From Pseudomaricurvus albidus (GTDB taxonomy: Bacteria; Pseudomonadota; Gammaproteobacteria; Pseudomonadales; Cellvibrionaceae), in contig NZ_JAHKRS010000001.1 in assembly GCF_018863235.1 (NCBI RefSeq), positions 496,001-560,000 of the forward strand: a DNA stretch of 64,000 nucleotides, written 5' to 3'. Below the pieces are notes generated by a model. It did no database searches, was not told the origin of the DNA, and worked only from the letters and a program-made list of their open reading frames with translations. The position numbers and the translations under genes are program-made. Below, piece after piece: positions 8,896-17,386 of the stretch (positions are counted from its first letter, which is position 1; each line of letters begins with the position of its first letter).

Positions 8896-10164
8896 TTACC
8901 AACGCCGCTCAAGGCGTTTGCGCAGCAGCACTGCAATGGTGTTCATAGTAATCAGGAAGGCCAGCAGTACCATAATGGCGGCGGAGGTCAGCGCCACAAA
9001 GGCCTGCTCCGGGCTGCCAGCCCAAAGGAAAATCTGCACCGGCAGGACGGTGGCGGGGTCAACCGGTCCTGCGGGCAATTCAACAATAAAGGCCACCATA
9101 CCGATCATCAGCAGGGGAGCGGTCTCACCCAATGCCTGAGCCATACCAATAATGGCACCGGTCAGCATACCCGGCAATGCCAGCGGCAGTACGTGGTGCA
9201 AGACCACCTGCATATTGGACGCACCCAACCCCATGGCCGCCTGACGAATACTCGGCGGTACCGCCTTGATGGCTGCGCGACTGGAGATGATGATGGTCGG
9301 CAAGGTCATCAACGTCAGTACGATACCGCCCACCAGCGGAATCGAGCGCGGCATGCCAAACAGACCGATAAAGATCGACACCCCCAGCAGACCGAAAATA
9401 ATCGACGGTACTGCGGCCAGGTTGTTGATGTTGACTTCGATAAAGTCGGTAAATTTATTCTTCGGTGCAAACTCTTCCAGATAGATGGCTGCGGCAACAC
9501 CGATAGGGAAGCTGAGCACCAGCGTGACCATCATGGTGAACAGAGAACCGAGAATGGCACCCAGCATACCCGCCTGTTCCGGCTCGCGGGAATCACCGCG
9601 GGTAAACAGTGACTGATTGAAACCGGAAGTCACCAGATCTCGCTCTTCCAGGGTCAGCAACCAGCTTTTCTGCAGGTCGGTAACCCGAACCCCGTCACGC
9701 TTTCCGGGGCTGGCTTTGAAAAACAAGTCGGCTGCATCATCCAGTTGCAATGATACCGTGCGGGACTGACCCAACAGGGAGTGATCTGCACGCAGCATGT
9801 CGCGCAATTCGAATTCGGCACTGGAACTGATCAGACCATTGAGTTGTTTACGCTCGGATCGATTCTGAACCTCCGGGAACTGCTCACTCATCGCAGCGCG
9901 AATAGCCGCAATGTAATTGCCATAGGTCACCTGATCGGCATCATTCACATCGCTGATCTGCAACACATCGGCATCAAAACTCACTTCCAGCGTGACCCGG
10001 TGTTCGATAAAGGCGCTGTGACCCTTGCCAATGATGTCCGTAAACAATATCACCAAAGCCAGCAACCCGAGGGTGATGGAGGCAATACCAAACGCCCGAA
10101 AGCGCTTTTCTGACCGGTAGCGTTTGGCCAGTGTCTGACGTACTTTTTCGGTGGTCTTGTTCAT
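8896..10164 (-). CDS. pstA: Phosphate ABC transporter permease PstA
   Basis: 422 residues, longer than E. coli PstA (296), because of a ~140-residue soluble insertion after the first membrane helix (residues ~50-195, periplasmic by topology). This long form is known in Pseudomonas and relatives. The C-terminal permease core includes the EAA-like loop [28 protein letters not shown]. It lies between pstC and pstB in the operon. Confidence 0.94.
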   Translation of the reverse strand: MNKTTEKVRQTLAKRYRSEKRFRAFGIASITLGLLALVILFTDIIGKGHSAFIEHRVTLEVSFDADVLQISDVNDADQVTYGNYIAAIRAAMSEQFPEVQNRSERKQLNGLISSSAEFELRDMLRADHSLLGQSRTVSLQLDDAADLFFKASPGKRDGVRVTDLQKSWLLTLEERDLVTSGFNQSLFTRGDSREPEQAGMLGAILGSLFTMMVTLVLSFPIGVAAAIYLEEFAPKNKFTDFIEVNINNLAAVPSIIFGLLGVSIFIGLFGMPRSIPLVGGIVLTLMTLPTIIISSRAAIKAVPPSIRQAAMGLGASNMQVVLHHVLPLALPGMLTGAIIGMAQALGETAPLLMIGMVAFIVELPAGPVDPATVLPVQIFLWAGSPEQAFVALTSAAIMVLLAFLITMNTIAVLLRKRLERRW

Positions 10165-10206
10165 GCTTTAACTCTCCACTGGCGGCGGTTAACCGCCAGA
10201 GTCCAA

Positions 10207-11595
10207 TCAATCGTATTGTTCACGGTATTTTTTAACGATGTGCAGCGCCAGCACGTTCATGGCCAGCGTGGTGATAAACAACATCAGACCCAGGGCAAAG
10301 GCAGCCAGGGTTTTCGCACTGTCAAACTCCTGATCACCGGTGAGCAGGGTGACGATCTGCACTGTGATGGTGGTTACCGCCTCCAGAGGATTCACGGTCA
10401 GGTTGGCTGCCAGACCGGCTGCCATGACCACAATCATGGTTTCACCGATGGCGCGCGAAGCAGCCAACAGGATCCCCCCCATGATACCGGGCAGAGCCGC
10501 GGGCAAGATCACCTGTTTGATGGTTTCCGAATGGGTCGCACCCAATCCCAGAGAGCCATCGCGCAGCGATTGCGGCACAGCGGTAATGACATCGTCAGCC
10601 AGGGAGGACACAAACGGAATAATCATCACCCCCATCACCAGACCGGCTGCCAGCGCCGACTCTGAGGACACACTCAGACCAATGCTCTCACCCAGTTCGC
10701 GAATAAACGGCGCGACGGTCAACGCAGCGAAAAAGCCGTAAACCACCGTCGGCACACCCGCCAGAACTTCCAGTGCCGGCTTGGCAAACGAGCGCACTTT
10801 CGGGTGCGCGTATTCGGCCAGGTAAATGGCTGACATCAAACCCACAGGTACTGCCACCAGCAGGGCAATCAGGGAGATCAACAGAGTACCGACAAACAGC
10901 GGCACGGCACCAAAGGCGCCCTGAGCCGCCACCTGATCAGCTCGCAGGGCCGTCTGCGGACTCCACTGCAGACCGAACATAAAGTCCATAAAAGGCACGC
11001 GGCCGAAAAAGTGAATCGATTCAAACAGTACCGAGGCAACAATACCCACAGTCGTCAGGATCGCCAGCGTGGCGCAGAGCATAAACATCCACTGCAACAC
11101 CTTCTCAACCTGCTGACGGGCGCGCATTTCCGGAGAGACTTTCAGCCAGGCCCAGGCGCCACCAAAGATCGCCAGCACGAGCACGACCACGGTCACTGCC
11201 ATGGCGTTGGTGGCCTGCATCCGACTGAGACGTTCCGCAGCCGCGGCAACTTGAGGATCGACAAAAGAGGGTGGCAGAGCACCACTGGCGACATTCTGAA
11301 TCTGACTGATCATCAGATTACGCGTTGATTCGTCCGCCGGGGCAATGTCCGCCGGCAGGGTATCCAGCACCATGGAGCGGATGATGGAATCATCAAAAGC
11401 CAGCCAGACACCCATCACCAGCAGAGCCGGCAGGGCACACCAGAGCGCCGAGCGCATGGAGAAGTAAAACGGCAGGGAGTGCAAATGACGAATGCCCCCG
11501 AGAGGACGTGCCAGGCCGGTAGCGCGGACATGCCCTAAAAAGTACGCGACAGCAATCATCACCGCCAACAGCATCAACAGGTTTCCGGTTTGCAT
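10207..11595 (-). CDS. pstC: Phosphate ABC transporter permease PstC
   Basis: ATG 11595 (MQTGNLLMLLAVM) has GGAG upstream; a start four codons earlier lacks one. 462 residues, again the long version with an N-terminal membrane-rich extension. The permease core shows YLAEYAHPKVRSFAKPALEVLAGVPTVVYGFFA and the EAA loop GSLGLGATHSETIKQVILPAALPGIMGG. It forms the phosphate channel with PstA. Confidence 0.95.
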   Translation of the reverse strand: MQTGNLLMLLAVMIAVAYFLGHVRATGLARPLGGIRHLHSLPFYFSMRSALWCALPALLVMGVWLAFDDSIIRSMVLDTLPADIAPADESTRNLMISQIQNVASGALPPSFVDPQVAAAAERLSRMQATNAMAVTVVVLVLAIFGGAWAWLKVSPEMRARQQVEKVLQWMFMLCATLAILTTVGIVASVLFESIHFFGRVPFMDFMFGLQWSPQTALRADQVAAQGAFGAVPLFVGTLLISLIALLVAVPVGLMSAIYLAEYAHPKVRSFAKPALEVLAGVPTVVYGFFAALTVAPFIRELGESIGLSVSSESALAAGLVMGVMIIPFVSSLADDVITAVPQSLRDGSLGLGATHSETIKQVILPAALPGIMGGILLAASRAIGETMIVVMAAGLAANLTVNPLEAVTTITVQIVTLLTGDQEFDSAKTLAAFALGLMLFITTLAMNVLALHIVKKYREQYD

Positions 11596-11696
11596 GCAAA
11601 ACTCCAAAAAAGCATTTTCTCACGTAAGCCCACTTGTGATGGTCGCCGGGCTTGCGACAAAAAACGCAGATTATACCGTTATCGAACCCAGAAGTA

Positions 11697-11728
11697 GGAA
11701 AAGGCCCGGTGGCTACCGCCAGCGGGCC
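11697..11728 (-). terminator. Hairpin with T-run between pstS and pstC (attenuator candidate)
   Basis: On the minus strand GGCCCGCTGGC pairs with GCCACCGGGCC (one internal mismatch, GGTA loop) and is followed by TTTT. It sits just after the pstS stop and before pstC. Partial termination here would give more binding protein than transporter, a common arrangement in binding-protein operons. Confidence 0.7.
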
Positions 11729-11757
11729 AAATCTTTACCAGAAAGGGCACGAGTTAC

Positions 11758-12813
11758 TTAGTGGAACTCTTTACCTGTCATGGTTTTCATTCCTTTCGCC
11801 TGAGCAGCCCACTGGCGACGCTCGTTGTCAGCTGAAGGAATCAGGCCTTTGTCTACCAGATAGCCGCTGGTACCCCAGGCGCGCTCGTTGGTGAACTCGT
11901 TAACGTATTCCTTGATACCAGGAACAACACCCACGTGTGCCTTCTTAACGTAGAAGTACATGGAGCGGGACATTGGGTACTCACCGCTGGAAACAGTTTC
12001 CATGCCTGGCTCTACACCGGCGATTTTCACCGGCTTAACAATGGCAGTGTTCTCTTCCAGGAAAGAGTAACCGAATACACCCAGAGCATTAGGGTTGGCT
12101 TCCAGCTTTTGAACGATCAGGTTGTCGTTTTCACCGGCCTCGATGTAGTGACCGTCTTCACGGATACTGCGACATACGGCTTTGTAGCGAGATTTGTCGC
12201 TGCCTTTCAGGGCTTTCAACCAGCTGTAAGTCTTACAACCACCTTCGATGCCCAGCTCGTTGAATGAGTCACGGGTACCGGAAGTCGGAGGAGGACCAAC
12301 CACTTCGATTTCAACGTCTGGCAGGGCTGGATTCACTTGCTTCCAGGTTTTGTAAGGGTTGGGAACCAACTCTTCTGAACCGTTGGGGTTAGGCACGTCT
12401 TTAGCCAGAGCCAGGTACAGATCGCGCAGGCTCAGGTCCATATCGGCGCCTTTCACGGAGTTGGCTACCGCCAGACCGTCATAACCGATTTGAACTTCTA
12501 CAATGTCCTTAACGCCATTCTTCTTACACAGCTCGAATTCTGAAGATTTCATGCGACGGGAAGCATTGGTCACGTCCGGGTGCTGCAAGCCAACGCCCTG
12601 ACAGAAGATTTTCATGCCACCACCGGAACCGGTAGATTCAATTTTTGGGGTAGTAAAGCCGCTGCTGCGACCAAAACGCTCAGCCACAACCGTGGCGAAT
12701 GGGTATACCGTTGAAGAACCAACAATGCTGATATAGTCACGGGCAGCACTGGCAAATTGTGCACTCATAGCGGCTGTAGCGGCTACGGTTGCGATCATAA
12801 GTGTCTTTTTCAC
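11758..12813 (-). CDS. pstS: Phosphate-binding periplasmic protein PstS
   Basis: 351 residues. A Sec signal peptide (MKKTLMIATVAATAAMSAQFASA) is followed by the typical N-terminus DYISIVGSSTVYPFATVVAERF. Phosphate-ligand motifs are visible (GSSTVYP, STGSGGGMK, PPTSGTRDSF). It belongs to the Pseudomonas-type PstS group, which differs from E. coli PstS. It is the first gene of pstSCAB-phoU, transcribed from a Pho-box promoter. Confidence 0.95.
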   Translation of the reverse strand: MKKTLMIATVAATAAMSAQFASAARDYISIVGSSTVYPFATVVAERFGRSSGFTTPKIESTGSGGGMKIFCQGVGLQHPDVTNASRRMKSSEFELCKKNGVKDIVEVQIGYDGLAVANSVKGADMDLSLRDLYLALAKDVPNPNGSEELVPNPYKTWKQVNPALPDVEIEVVGPPPTSGTRDSFNELGIEGGCKTYSWLKALKGSDKSRYKAVCRSIREDGHYIEAGENDNLIVQKLEANPNALGVFGYSFLEENTAIVKPVKIAGVEPGMETVSSGEYPMSRSMYFYVKKAHVGVVPGIKEYVNEFTNERAWGTSGYLVDKGLIPSADNERRQWAAQAKGMKTMTGKEFH

Positions 12814-12895
12814 TATTTTCTCCTAAGGGTCTGAGTTGGGCTTGGAATCGTTAATCGCCCTGATTTTTTCACCGGAGATGATGCTAGATAGTCAT

Positions 12896-12935
12896 GGTGA
12901 CAATTCTATGAATCTAATATGACACTATTGTTACA
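12896..12935 (-). promoter_or_regulatory. Tandem Pho box upstream of pstS
   Basis: On the minus strand, 7-base units recur every 11 bases: TGTAACA, TGTCATA, ATTCATA, TGTCACC, separated by 4-base AT-rich spacers. The best 18-base pair matches CTGTCATAWAWCTGTCAY at about 13 positions. Eleven-base periodic repeats are the hallmark of PhoB sites, and the position, about 80 bases before pstS, fits. Confidence 0.8.
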
Positions 12936-13089
12936 ACCGTCATTAAATGTACCCTAAAACCCCAGATTTCCACTATTTCGGGCCTGTCCCCCCTTCAGGT
13001 ATACTCTGGCGTCGCTGTTTTTATAAAAGTACAGCTTATAAACACAATACAATTTATAACTAAAATATTAAATTCCTGGGATTGTTTGG

Positions 13090-13644
13090 ATGCCTTCATC
13101 TGCAAGGGCTCACTTAAAGACCGCCGTTTCCACCATAGACCGTTTTGCAATGGCCACCGGCAAGCTGATCGCCTGGCTGGTGCTGGCCATGATGTTGTTA
13201 ACCTGCTGGATTGTCGTCATGCGCTACGGGTTTTCCATGGGCTCTATTGCCCTGCAGGAATCCCTCACGTATTTGCACTCTACGGTTTTCCTTTTGGCCA
13301 TCGCCTATACCCTCAAACAGGATGGTCACGTGCGGGTGGATATCTTCTACCGTCGCCTCGGTGTCAACCGTCAGGCCTGGATCAACGCCCTGGGCAGCCT
13401 GCTGTTTTTGCTGCCCACCTGCCTGTTTATCCTGTTTGCCAGCTGGGACTTTGTGGTTAATTCCTGGGCGGTCAAAGAGGGATCTCCCAGCTCCGGGGGT
13501 ATTCCTGCGGTGTTTTTGCTCAAAAGCCTGATTCCTCTGGCGGCCATTCTGATTGCCATTCAGGGACTGGGTGAAGTGCTGCGCAATCTGCTGATTCTGA
13601 CCTCTGACGCCTCTGACAAGACGGAGGCACACCATGCTGATTGA
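13090..13644 (+). CDS. dctQ: TRAP transporter small permease (DctQ type)
   Basis: 184 residues with four predicted membrane helices (around 25-47, 60-78, 97-118, 142-163), the DctQ layout. Conserved features include the first-loop arginine (VVMRYGF) and HVRVDIFYRRL. It overlaps dctM by 11 bases. The substrate is not shown by the sequence. It is divergent from pstS. Confidence 0.9.
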   Translation: MPSSARAHLKTAVSTIDRFAMATGKLIAWLVLAMMLLTCWIVVMRYGFSMGSIALQESLTYLHSTVFLLAIAYTLKQDGHVRVDIFYRRLGVNRQAWINALGSLLFLLPTCLFILFASWDFVVNSWAVKEGSPSSGGIPAVFLLKSLIPLAAILIAIQGLGEVLRNLLILTSDASDKTEAHHAD

Positions 13645-15010
13645 GTTACTGCCCCTGCTGATGTTTGTGCTGGTCTGCGTCTGTCTGATGCTGGGCTACA
13701 ACGTGGCTTTCACCCTCGCCGGTACAGCACTGACCTGCGCCGGTCTGGGCATTCTGACCGGGCACTTTGACGCCAACCTGCTGCGCGCCATGCCCGACCG
13801 TATCTACGGCACCATGAACAACTACACACTGATTGCCGTTCCCCTGTTTGTGCTGATGGGGGTCATGATGGAGCGCTCACGGCTGGCCGAGGAGCTGCTC
13901 AACAATATGTCGCGGCTCTGCGGTCGCCTGCCCGCGGGCATGGGCATTTCTGTGGTGCTGGTGGGCATGTTACTGGCCGCCTGTACGGGTATTGTGGGTG
14001 CCACCGTCGTCACCATGGGGCTGATGTCTCTGCCCGCCATGCTCAAACGCGGTTACAGCCCGCAACTGGCCACCGGCACCATCTGTGCCACAGGGACGCT
14101 GGGGCAGATCATTCCCCCCTCCATTGCACTGGTGCTGCTGGGCGATGTGCTGTCCAGTGCCTATCAACAGGCACAATTGAAGATGGGTATTTTCAATCCT
14201 CAGCCGGTGTCGGTAGGGGATCTGTTCGTCGGCGCCATCGTACCCGGATTCCTGCTGGTCCTGCTGTATATTCTCTATCTGTTATTTGTGTCGATGCGTC
14301 GCCCTGACGATGCGCCGAGCGGTCAGGCGGATGACGATGAGGAAGTCTCCACCCGCGAGCTGTTAAGCAGTCTGTTTCCTCCTGTGTTGCTGATTGTGCT
14401 GGTATTGGGCTCCATCATCAGCGGTGCGGCCACCCCCACAGAAGCGGCCGGAGTCGGTGCTCTGGGGGCCACCTTGCTGGCCTGGAAAAAGCGACAACTC
14501 ACTCGTCAGAAGCTGTCCGAAATCGCCCGCTCCACCACAGAAATCACCGCCATGGTGTTTACCATTTTGCTTGGCGCCTCGATATTTTCCCTGGTATTCC
14601 GTGGCTTTGGCGGTGAGGAAATGATCACTGACTTTTTCCACGCGCTGCCCGGCGGGGTGGTATCGGCCACTCTGATTGTCATGCTGGTGATTTTTTTGCT
14701 GGGCTTTATTCTCGACTTTATCGAGATCACTTTTGTGGTGGTGCCCATCGTTGGTCCGGTACTGCTGGCCATGGGCCTGGACCCGGTTTGGCTGGGCATT
14801 ATGATTGCCCTTAACCTGCAAACTTCTTTCCTGACTCCGCCGTTTGGCTTTGCGCTGTTTTATTTACGGGGAGTTGCGCCAGACAATGTGCCCACATCGG
14901 CCATCTATCGTGGCGTTGTGCCATTTATTGTGCTCCAATTGGCGCTAATGCTGTGCCTTGCCCTTTGGCCACAATTGGTAACCTGGCTGCCAAGCTATAT
15001 GCATTCATGA
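13634..15010 (+). CDS. dctM: TRAP transporter large permease (DctM type)
   Basis: 458 residues, about 12 hydrophobic segments, with DctM landmarks: TGIVGATVVTMGLMSLPAML, GTICATGTLGQIIPPSIALVLLGD, and the C-terminal EITFVVVPIVGPVLLAMG. It has a GGAGG ribosome site and is translationally linked to dctQ. This long DctM subtype usually pairs with TakP-like binding proteins; such a protein is encoded on the other strand at 16132-17268. Confidence 0.93.
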   Translation: MLIELLPLLMFVLVCVCLMLGYNVAFTLAGTALTCAGLGILTGHFDANLLRAMPDRIYGTMNNYTLIAVPLFVLMGVMMERSRLAEELLNNMSRLCGRLPAGMGISVVLVGMLLAACTGIVGATVVTMGLMSLPAMLKRGYSPQLATGTICATGTLGQIIPPSIALVLLGDVLSSAYQQAQLKMGIFNPQPVSVGDLFVGAIVPGFLLVLLYILYLLFVSMRRPDDAPSGQADDDEEVSTRELLSSLFPPVLLIVLVLGSIISGAATPTEAAGVGALGATLLAWKKRQLTRQKLSEIARSTTEITAMVFTILLGASIFSLVFRGFGGEEMITDFFHALPGGVVSATLIVMLVIFLLGFILDFIEITFVVVPIVGPVLLAMGLDPVWLGIMIALNLQTSFLTPPFGFALFYLRGVAPDNVPTSAIYRGVVPFIVLQLALMLCLALWPQLVTWLPSYMHS

Positions 15011-15031
15011 CTAGATTGAGGTTGATGATTA

Positions 15032-15442
15032 ATGAACGATGATTATAACGACATGGATGAAGATCCAATTCCCACTGGTGAACTGACGTTGCAGACACTC
15101 GCCATGCCAGCGGATACCAACCCCAACGGAGATATCTTTGGCGGCTGGCTGATGTCACAAATGGATCTGGCGGGTTCGATCAAAGCCGCTGCCATTGCCC
15201 GCGGCCGGGTCACCACTGTTGCTGCCGGCAGCATGGCGTTTTTGCGCCCGGTACCGGTTGGCTCAACCATCAGTTGTTACGCAGAGATTCTGGAAATTGG
15301 CCGTTCGTCCATTCGTATCATGGTGGATGTCTGGTTGTATGCCGCAGAGACCGGCGAACGCTACAAGGTGACGGAAGGCACGTTCGTCTATGTCGCCATT
15401 GATGACAATGGCCGCACGCGTTCGATTCAACAGAATCGTTAA
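15032..15442 (+). CDS. yciA: Acyl-CoA thioesterase YciA family
   Basis: 136 residues with a single hotdog fold: the catalytic region NPNGDIFGGWLMSQMDLAGSIKAA, then GRVTTVAAGSMAFLRPVPVG and a C-terminal TEGTFVYVAID. YciA hydrolyses a broad range of acyl-CoAs. It starts 22 bases after dctM and ends at a strong terminator, so it may be the last gene of the dctQM transcript. Confidence 0.92.
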   Translation: MNDDYNDMDEDPIPTGELTLQTLAMPADTNPNGDIFGGWLMSQMDLAGSIKAAAIARGRVTTVAAGSMAFLRPVPVGSTISCYAEILEIGRSSIRIMVDVWLYAAETGERYKVTEGTFVYVAIDDNGRTRSIQQNR

Positions 15443-15466
15443 CGCCATTCGCGTCATCTGTGACTC

Positions 15467-15493
15467 AAAAAGGGTGCCCCGGCACCCTTTTTT
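15467..15493 (+). terminator. Intrinsic terminator after yciA
   Basis: Arms AAAAGGGTG and CACCCTTTT around a CCCCGG centre, followed by a T-run. Confidence 0.88.
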
Positions 15494-15554
15494 AATGCTC
15501 ATCACTTTTGCTTGACGGTTCAGGCCGCGATAGATTCAGGCCGTAACCGCAGTG

Positions 15555-16043
15555 TCAGAGAAACTTTTTCGGATACAAAAAAGCAGCAACCTGTGCCGAG
15601 CCTGGAGACAAATCCCGCCAATGTCGGCAAACAGTCTGTAACTTCACATAACCACAGGTGGGCATATTATCGATGGGCTGATCGCCGATTTCGTTACACA
15701 AATCCGTTAATGCGGGATTGTGTCCTACCACCGTCACCTCTTCCAGCTCATCGTCCAGCTCCCGACACCAATCCAGCAGGTCCCGCCCACTGAAAGTATA
15801 CAAAGCCTCATCGATGTTCCAGACCAGCGGCTCGGGCAGGGCTTCACTGAGATGTTCGAGGGTGGAGCGGGCGCGCACCGCCGGGCTGCAAAACACCCGC
15901 TGGAAATCGCAATAGCGGTCAATTTCCGGCGCCATAATCTGGCAGGATTTTCGCCCGCGGGCATTCAAAGGTCTTTCGATGTCTCCCCAGTCGGGGTTGT
16001 CCCAGCTGGACTTGGCGTGACGTATCAGATGCAAAACCTTCAT
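15555..16043 (-). CDS. SixA-like histidine phosphatase
   Basis: 162 residues. It has the histidine phosphatase motif RHAKSSW (His8) and the second catalytic His in VVGHNPALTDLC, plus ERPLNARGRK and CSPAVRARSTLEHL. E. coli SixA dephosphorylates a phosphohistidine domain; this homologue's target is unknown. It lies between the TRAP permease and binding-protein genes. Confidence 0.85.
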   Translation of the reverse strand: MKVLHLIRHAKSSWDNPDWGDIERPLNARGRKSCQIMAPEIDRYCDFQRVFCSPAVRARSTLEHLSEALPEPLVWNIDEALYTFSGRDLLDWCRELDDELEEVTVVGHNPALTDLCNEIGDQPIDNMPTCGYVKLQTVCRHWRDLSPGSAQVAAFLYPKKFL

Positions 16044-16131
16044 AGCCTTATCCTCTTCGATAACGCCTATTCATGACACCGAACTATTAACGCCGAGCGA
16101 CGCAAACAGGCCGGGTCTTTGGAACAGAAGA

Positions 16132-17268
16132 TCAGTCCATCATCTTATAATAGGCCTCTTCTGATACCTTATGGTACTCCGATACGCCGTCCTGAAAAGC
16201 TTTATAGGAATCGTACACCCGCTTGAAGTCGGGGTTTTTGGCCGATTCTTCCCGGTAAATCTGCTCGGAAATGGCTCTCAGCTTATCCAGCACCGGTTTG
16301 GGAATGGGGCGTACATCCACATTGTGCTTGTGGATCAACTCCTGCAGCGCGGTGTTATTGCGGCCGGTAAACTCGTCCAGCATATCCTGATTGGCCATGC
16401 GCGCGGCGGTTTCCACAATCACCTGCAGATCCTCAGGCAGGTCATTAAACGCATCCCTGTTGACGATCAGCTCCAGCGTGGAGCCGGTTTCGTGCCAGCC
16501 CGGGTAGTAGTAGTAATCCGCCACCTGATAAAAACCAAAGGCCAGATCATTGTAGGGGCCAACCCATTCGGTGGCGTCAATCACACCGGTTTGCAGTGCG
16601 GTATAGAGCTCACCGCCGGGAATGTTCACCGCCGAACCGCCGGCACGACGCCAAACTTCGCCACCGAGTCCGGGAATGCGCATCTTCAGGCCCTTGATGT
16701 CATCGACGGTGTTCAGCTCCTTGTTAAACCAGCCGGCCATCTGAATGCCGGTATTGCCTGCGGCAAAGGGGATCAGATTGAAGGGAGCGTAGATCTCGCG
16801 CCACAACTTCATACCGTCGCCGTAATGCAACCAGCCATTCATTTCCTGAGCGTTCATACCAAAAGGGATGGCGGTAAACATCTGGGTCGCCGTGTTCTTG
16901 CCTTTCCAGTAGTAGGCGGCGCCGTGACCGGCTTCGACACTGCCGGAAGACACCGCATCAAACACCCCCAGTGCGGGCACCAGTTCACCGGCACCGTACA
17001 CGCTGACGGTCAGACGGCCCTGGCTCATCTCATCCACCAACCGGGAGAAGTTGGTCGCAGCGGACCCGAGGCCGGGAAAGTTTTTCGGCCAGGTGGTAAC
17101 CAGTTTCCAGTGGAAAGTCTGTTGCTCACCACTCTGTACCTGTGCCGCATGGCGGGTTTTGCCGGACTGCAGATGACTGGCCACCAGCAGCCAGAACAGC
17201 AGCACGACCAGTGCCACCAGCCCGAGAATGATCACCACCTGACGGCGGTTGGATTGCGTTTCACTCAT
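16132..17268 (-). CDS. TRAP transporter substrate-binding protein (TakP/DctP type)
   Basis: 378 residues. The N-terminal hydrophobic segment (about 9-30) lacks an obvious cleavage site and may anchor the protein. The mature part begins TFHWKLVTTWPKNFPGLG and shows the DctP-fold signature GLKMRIPGLGGEVWRRAGGSAVNIPGGELYTALQTGVIDATEWVGP, close to the 2-oxo-acid-binding TakP group. It probably works with DctQM at 13.1-15.0 kb although it is on the opposite strand. Confidence 0.88.
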   Translation of the reverse strand: MSETQSNRRQVVIILGLVALVVLLFWLLVASHLQSGKTRHAAQVQSGEQQTFHWKLVTTWPKNFPGLGSAATNFSRLVDEMSQGRLTVSVYGAGELVPALGVFDAVSSGSVEAGHGAAYYWKGKNTATQMFTAIPFGMNAQEMNGWLHYGDGMKLWREIYAPFNLIPFAAGNTGIQMAGWFNKELNTVDDIKGLKMRIPGLGGEVWRRAGGSAVNIPGGELYTALQTGVIDATEWVGPYNDLAFGFYQVADYYYYPGWHETGSTLELIVNRDAFNDLPEDLQVIVETAARMANQDMLDEFTGRNNTALQELIHKHNVDVRPIPKPVLDKLRAISEQIYREESAKNPDFKRVYDSYKAFQDGVSEYHKVSEEAYYKMMD

Positions 17269-17278
17269 GGATTGTTTC

Positions 17279-17323
17279 CGTTGTTATTTTTTTCGTTGTT
17301 ATTTTTTCGTCGTTGCTTTTTAT
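17279..17323. repeat. Short T-rich tandem repeat in the leader of the TRAP binding-protein gene
   Basis: CGTTGTTATTTTTTT (17279-17293) is repeated as CGTTGTTATTTTTT (17294-17307), with a degenerate third copy. It lies directly upstream of the start codon at 17268. Confidence 0.6.
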
Positions 17324-17339
17324 AGTGTGCTCAAAAGGC

Positions 17340-17369
17340 CGTCATCGCGAATGCAATGAAGCGATGACG
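17340..17369 (-). terminator. Hairpin downstream of uvrD
   Basis: Nine-base perfect arms, CGTCATCGC and GCGATGACG, with a 12-base loop lie just after the uvrD stop. Downstream on the minus strand there is only a short T-run (CCTTTT), so termination may be weak. Confidence 0.55.
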
Positions 17370-17386
17370 TTGTCTGCAAGAATGCA

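Noticed and set aside
17279-17323. T-rich tandem repeats as a possible phase-variation tract
   Set aside because: Only two full copies, outside the coding frame; insufficient for a phase-variation claim.
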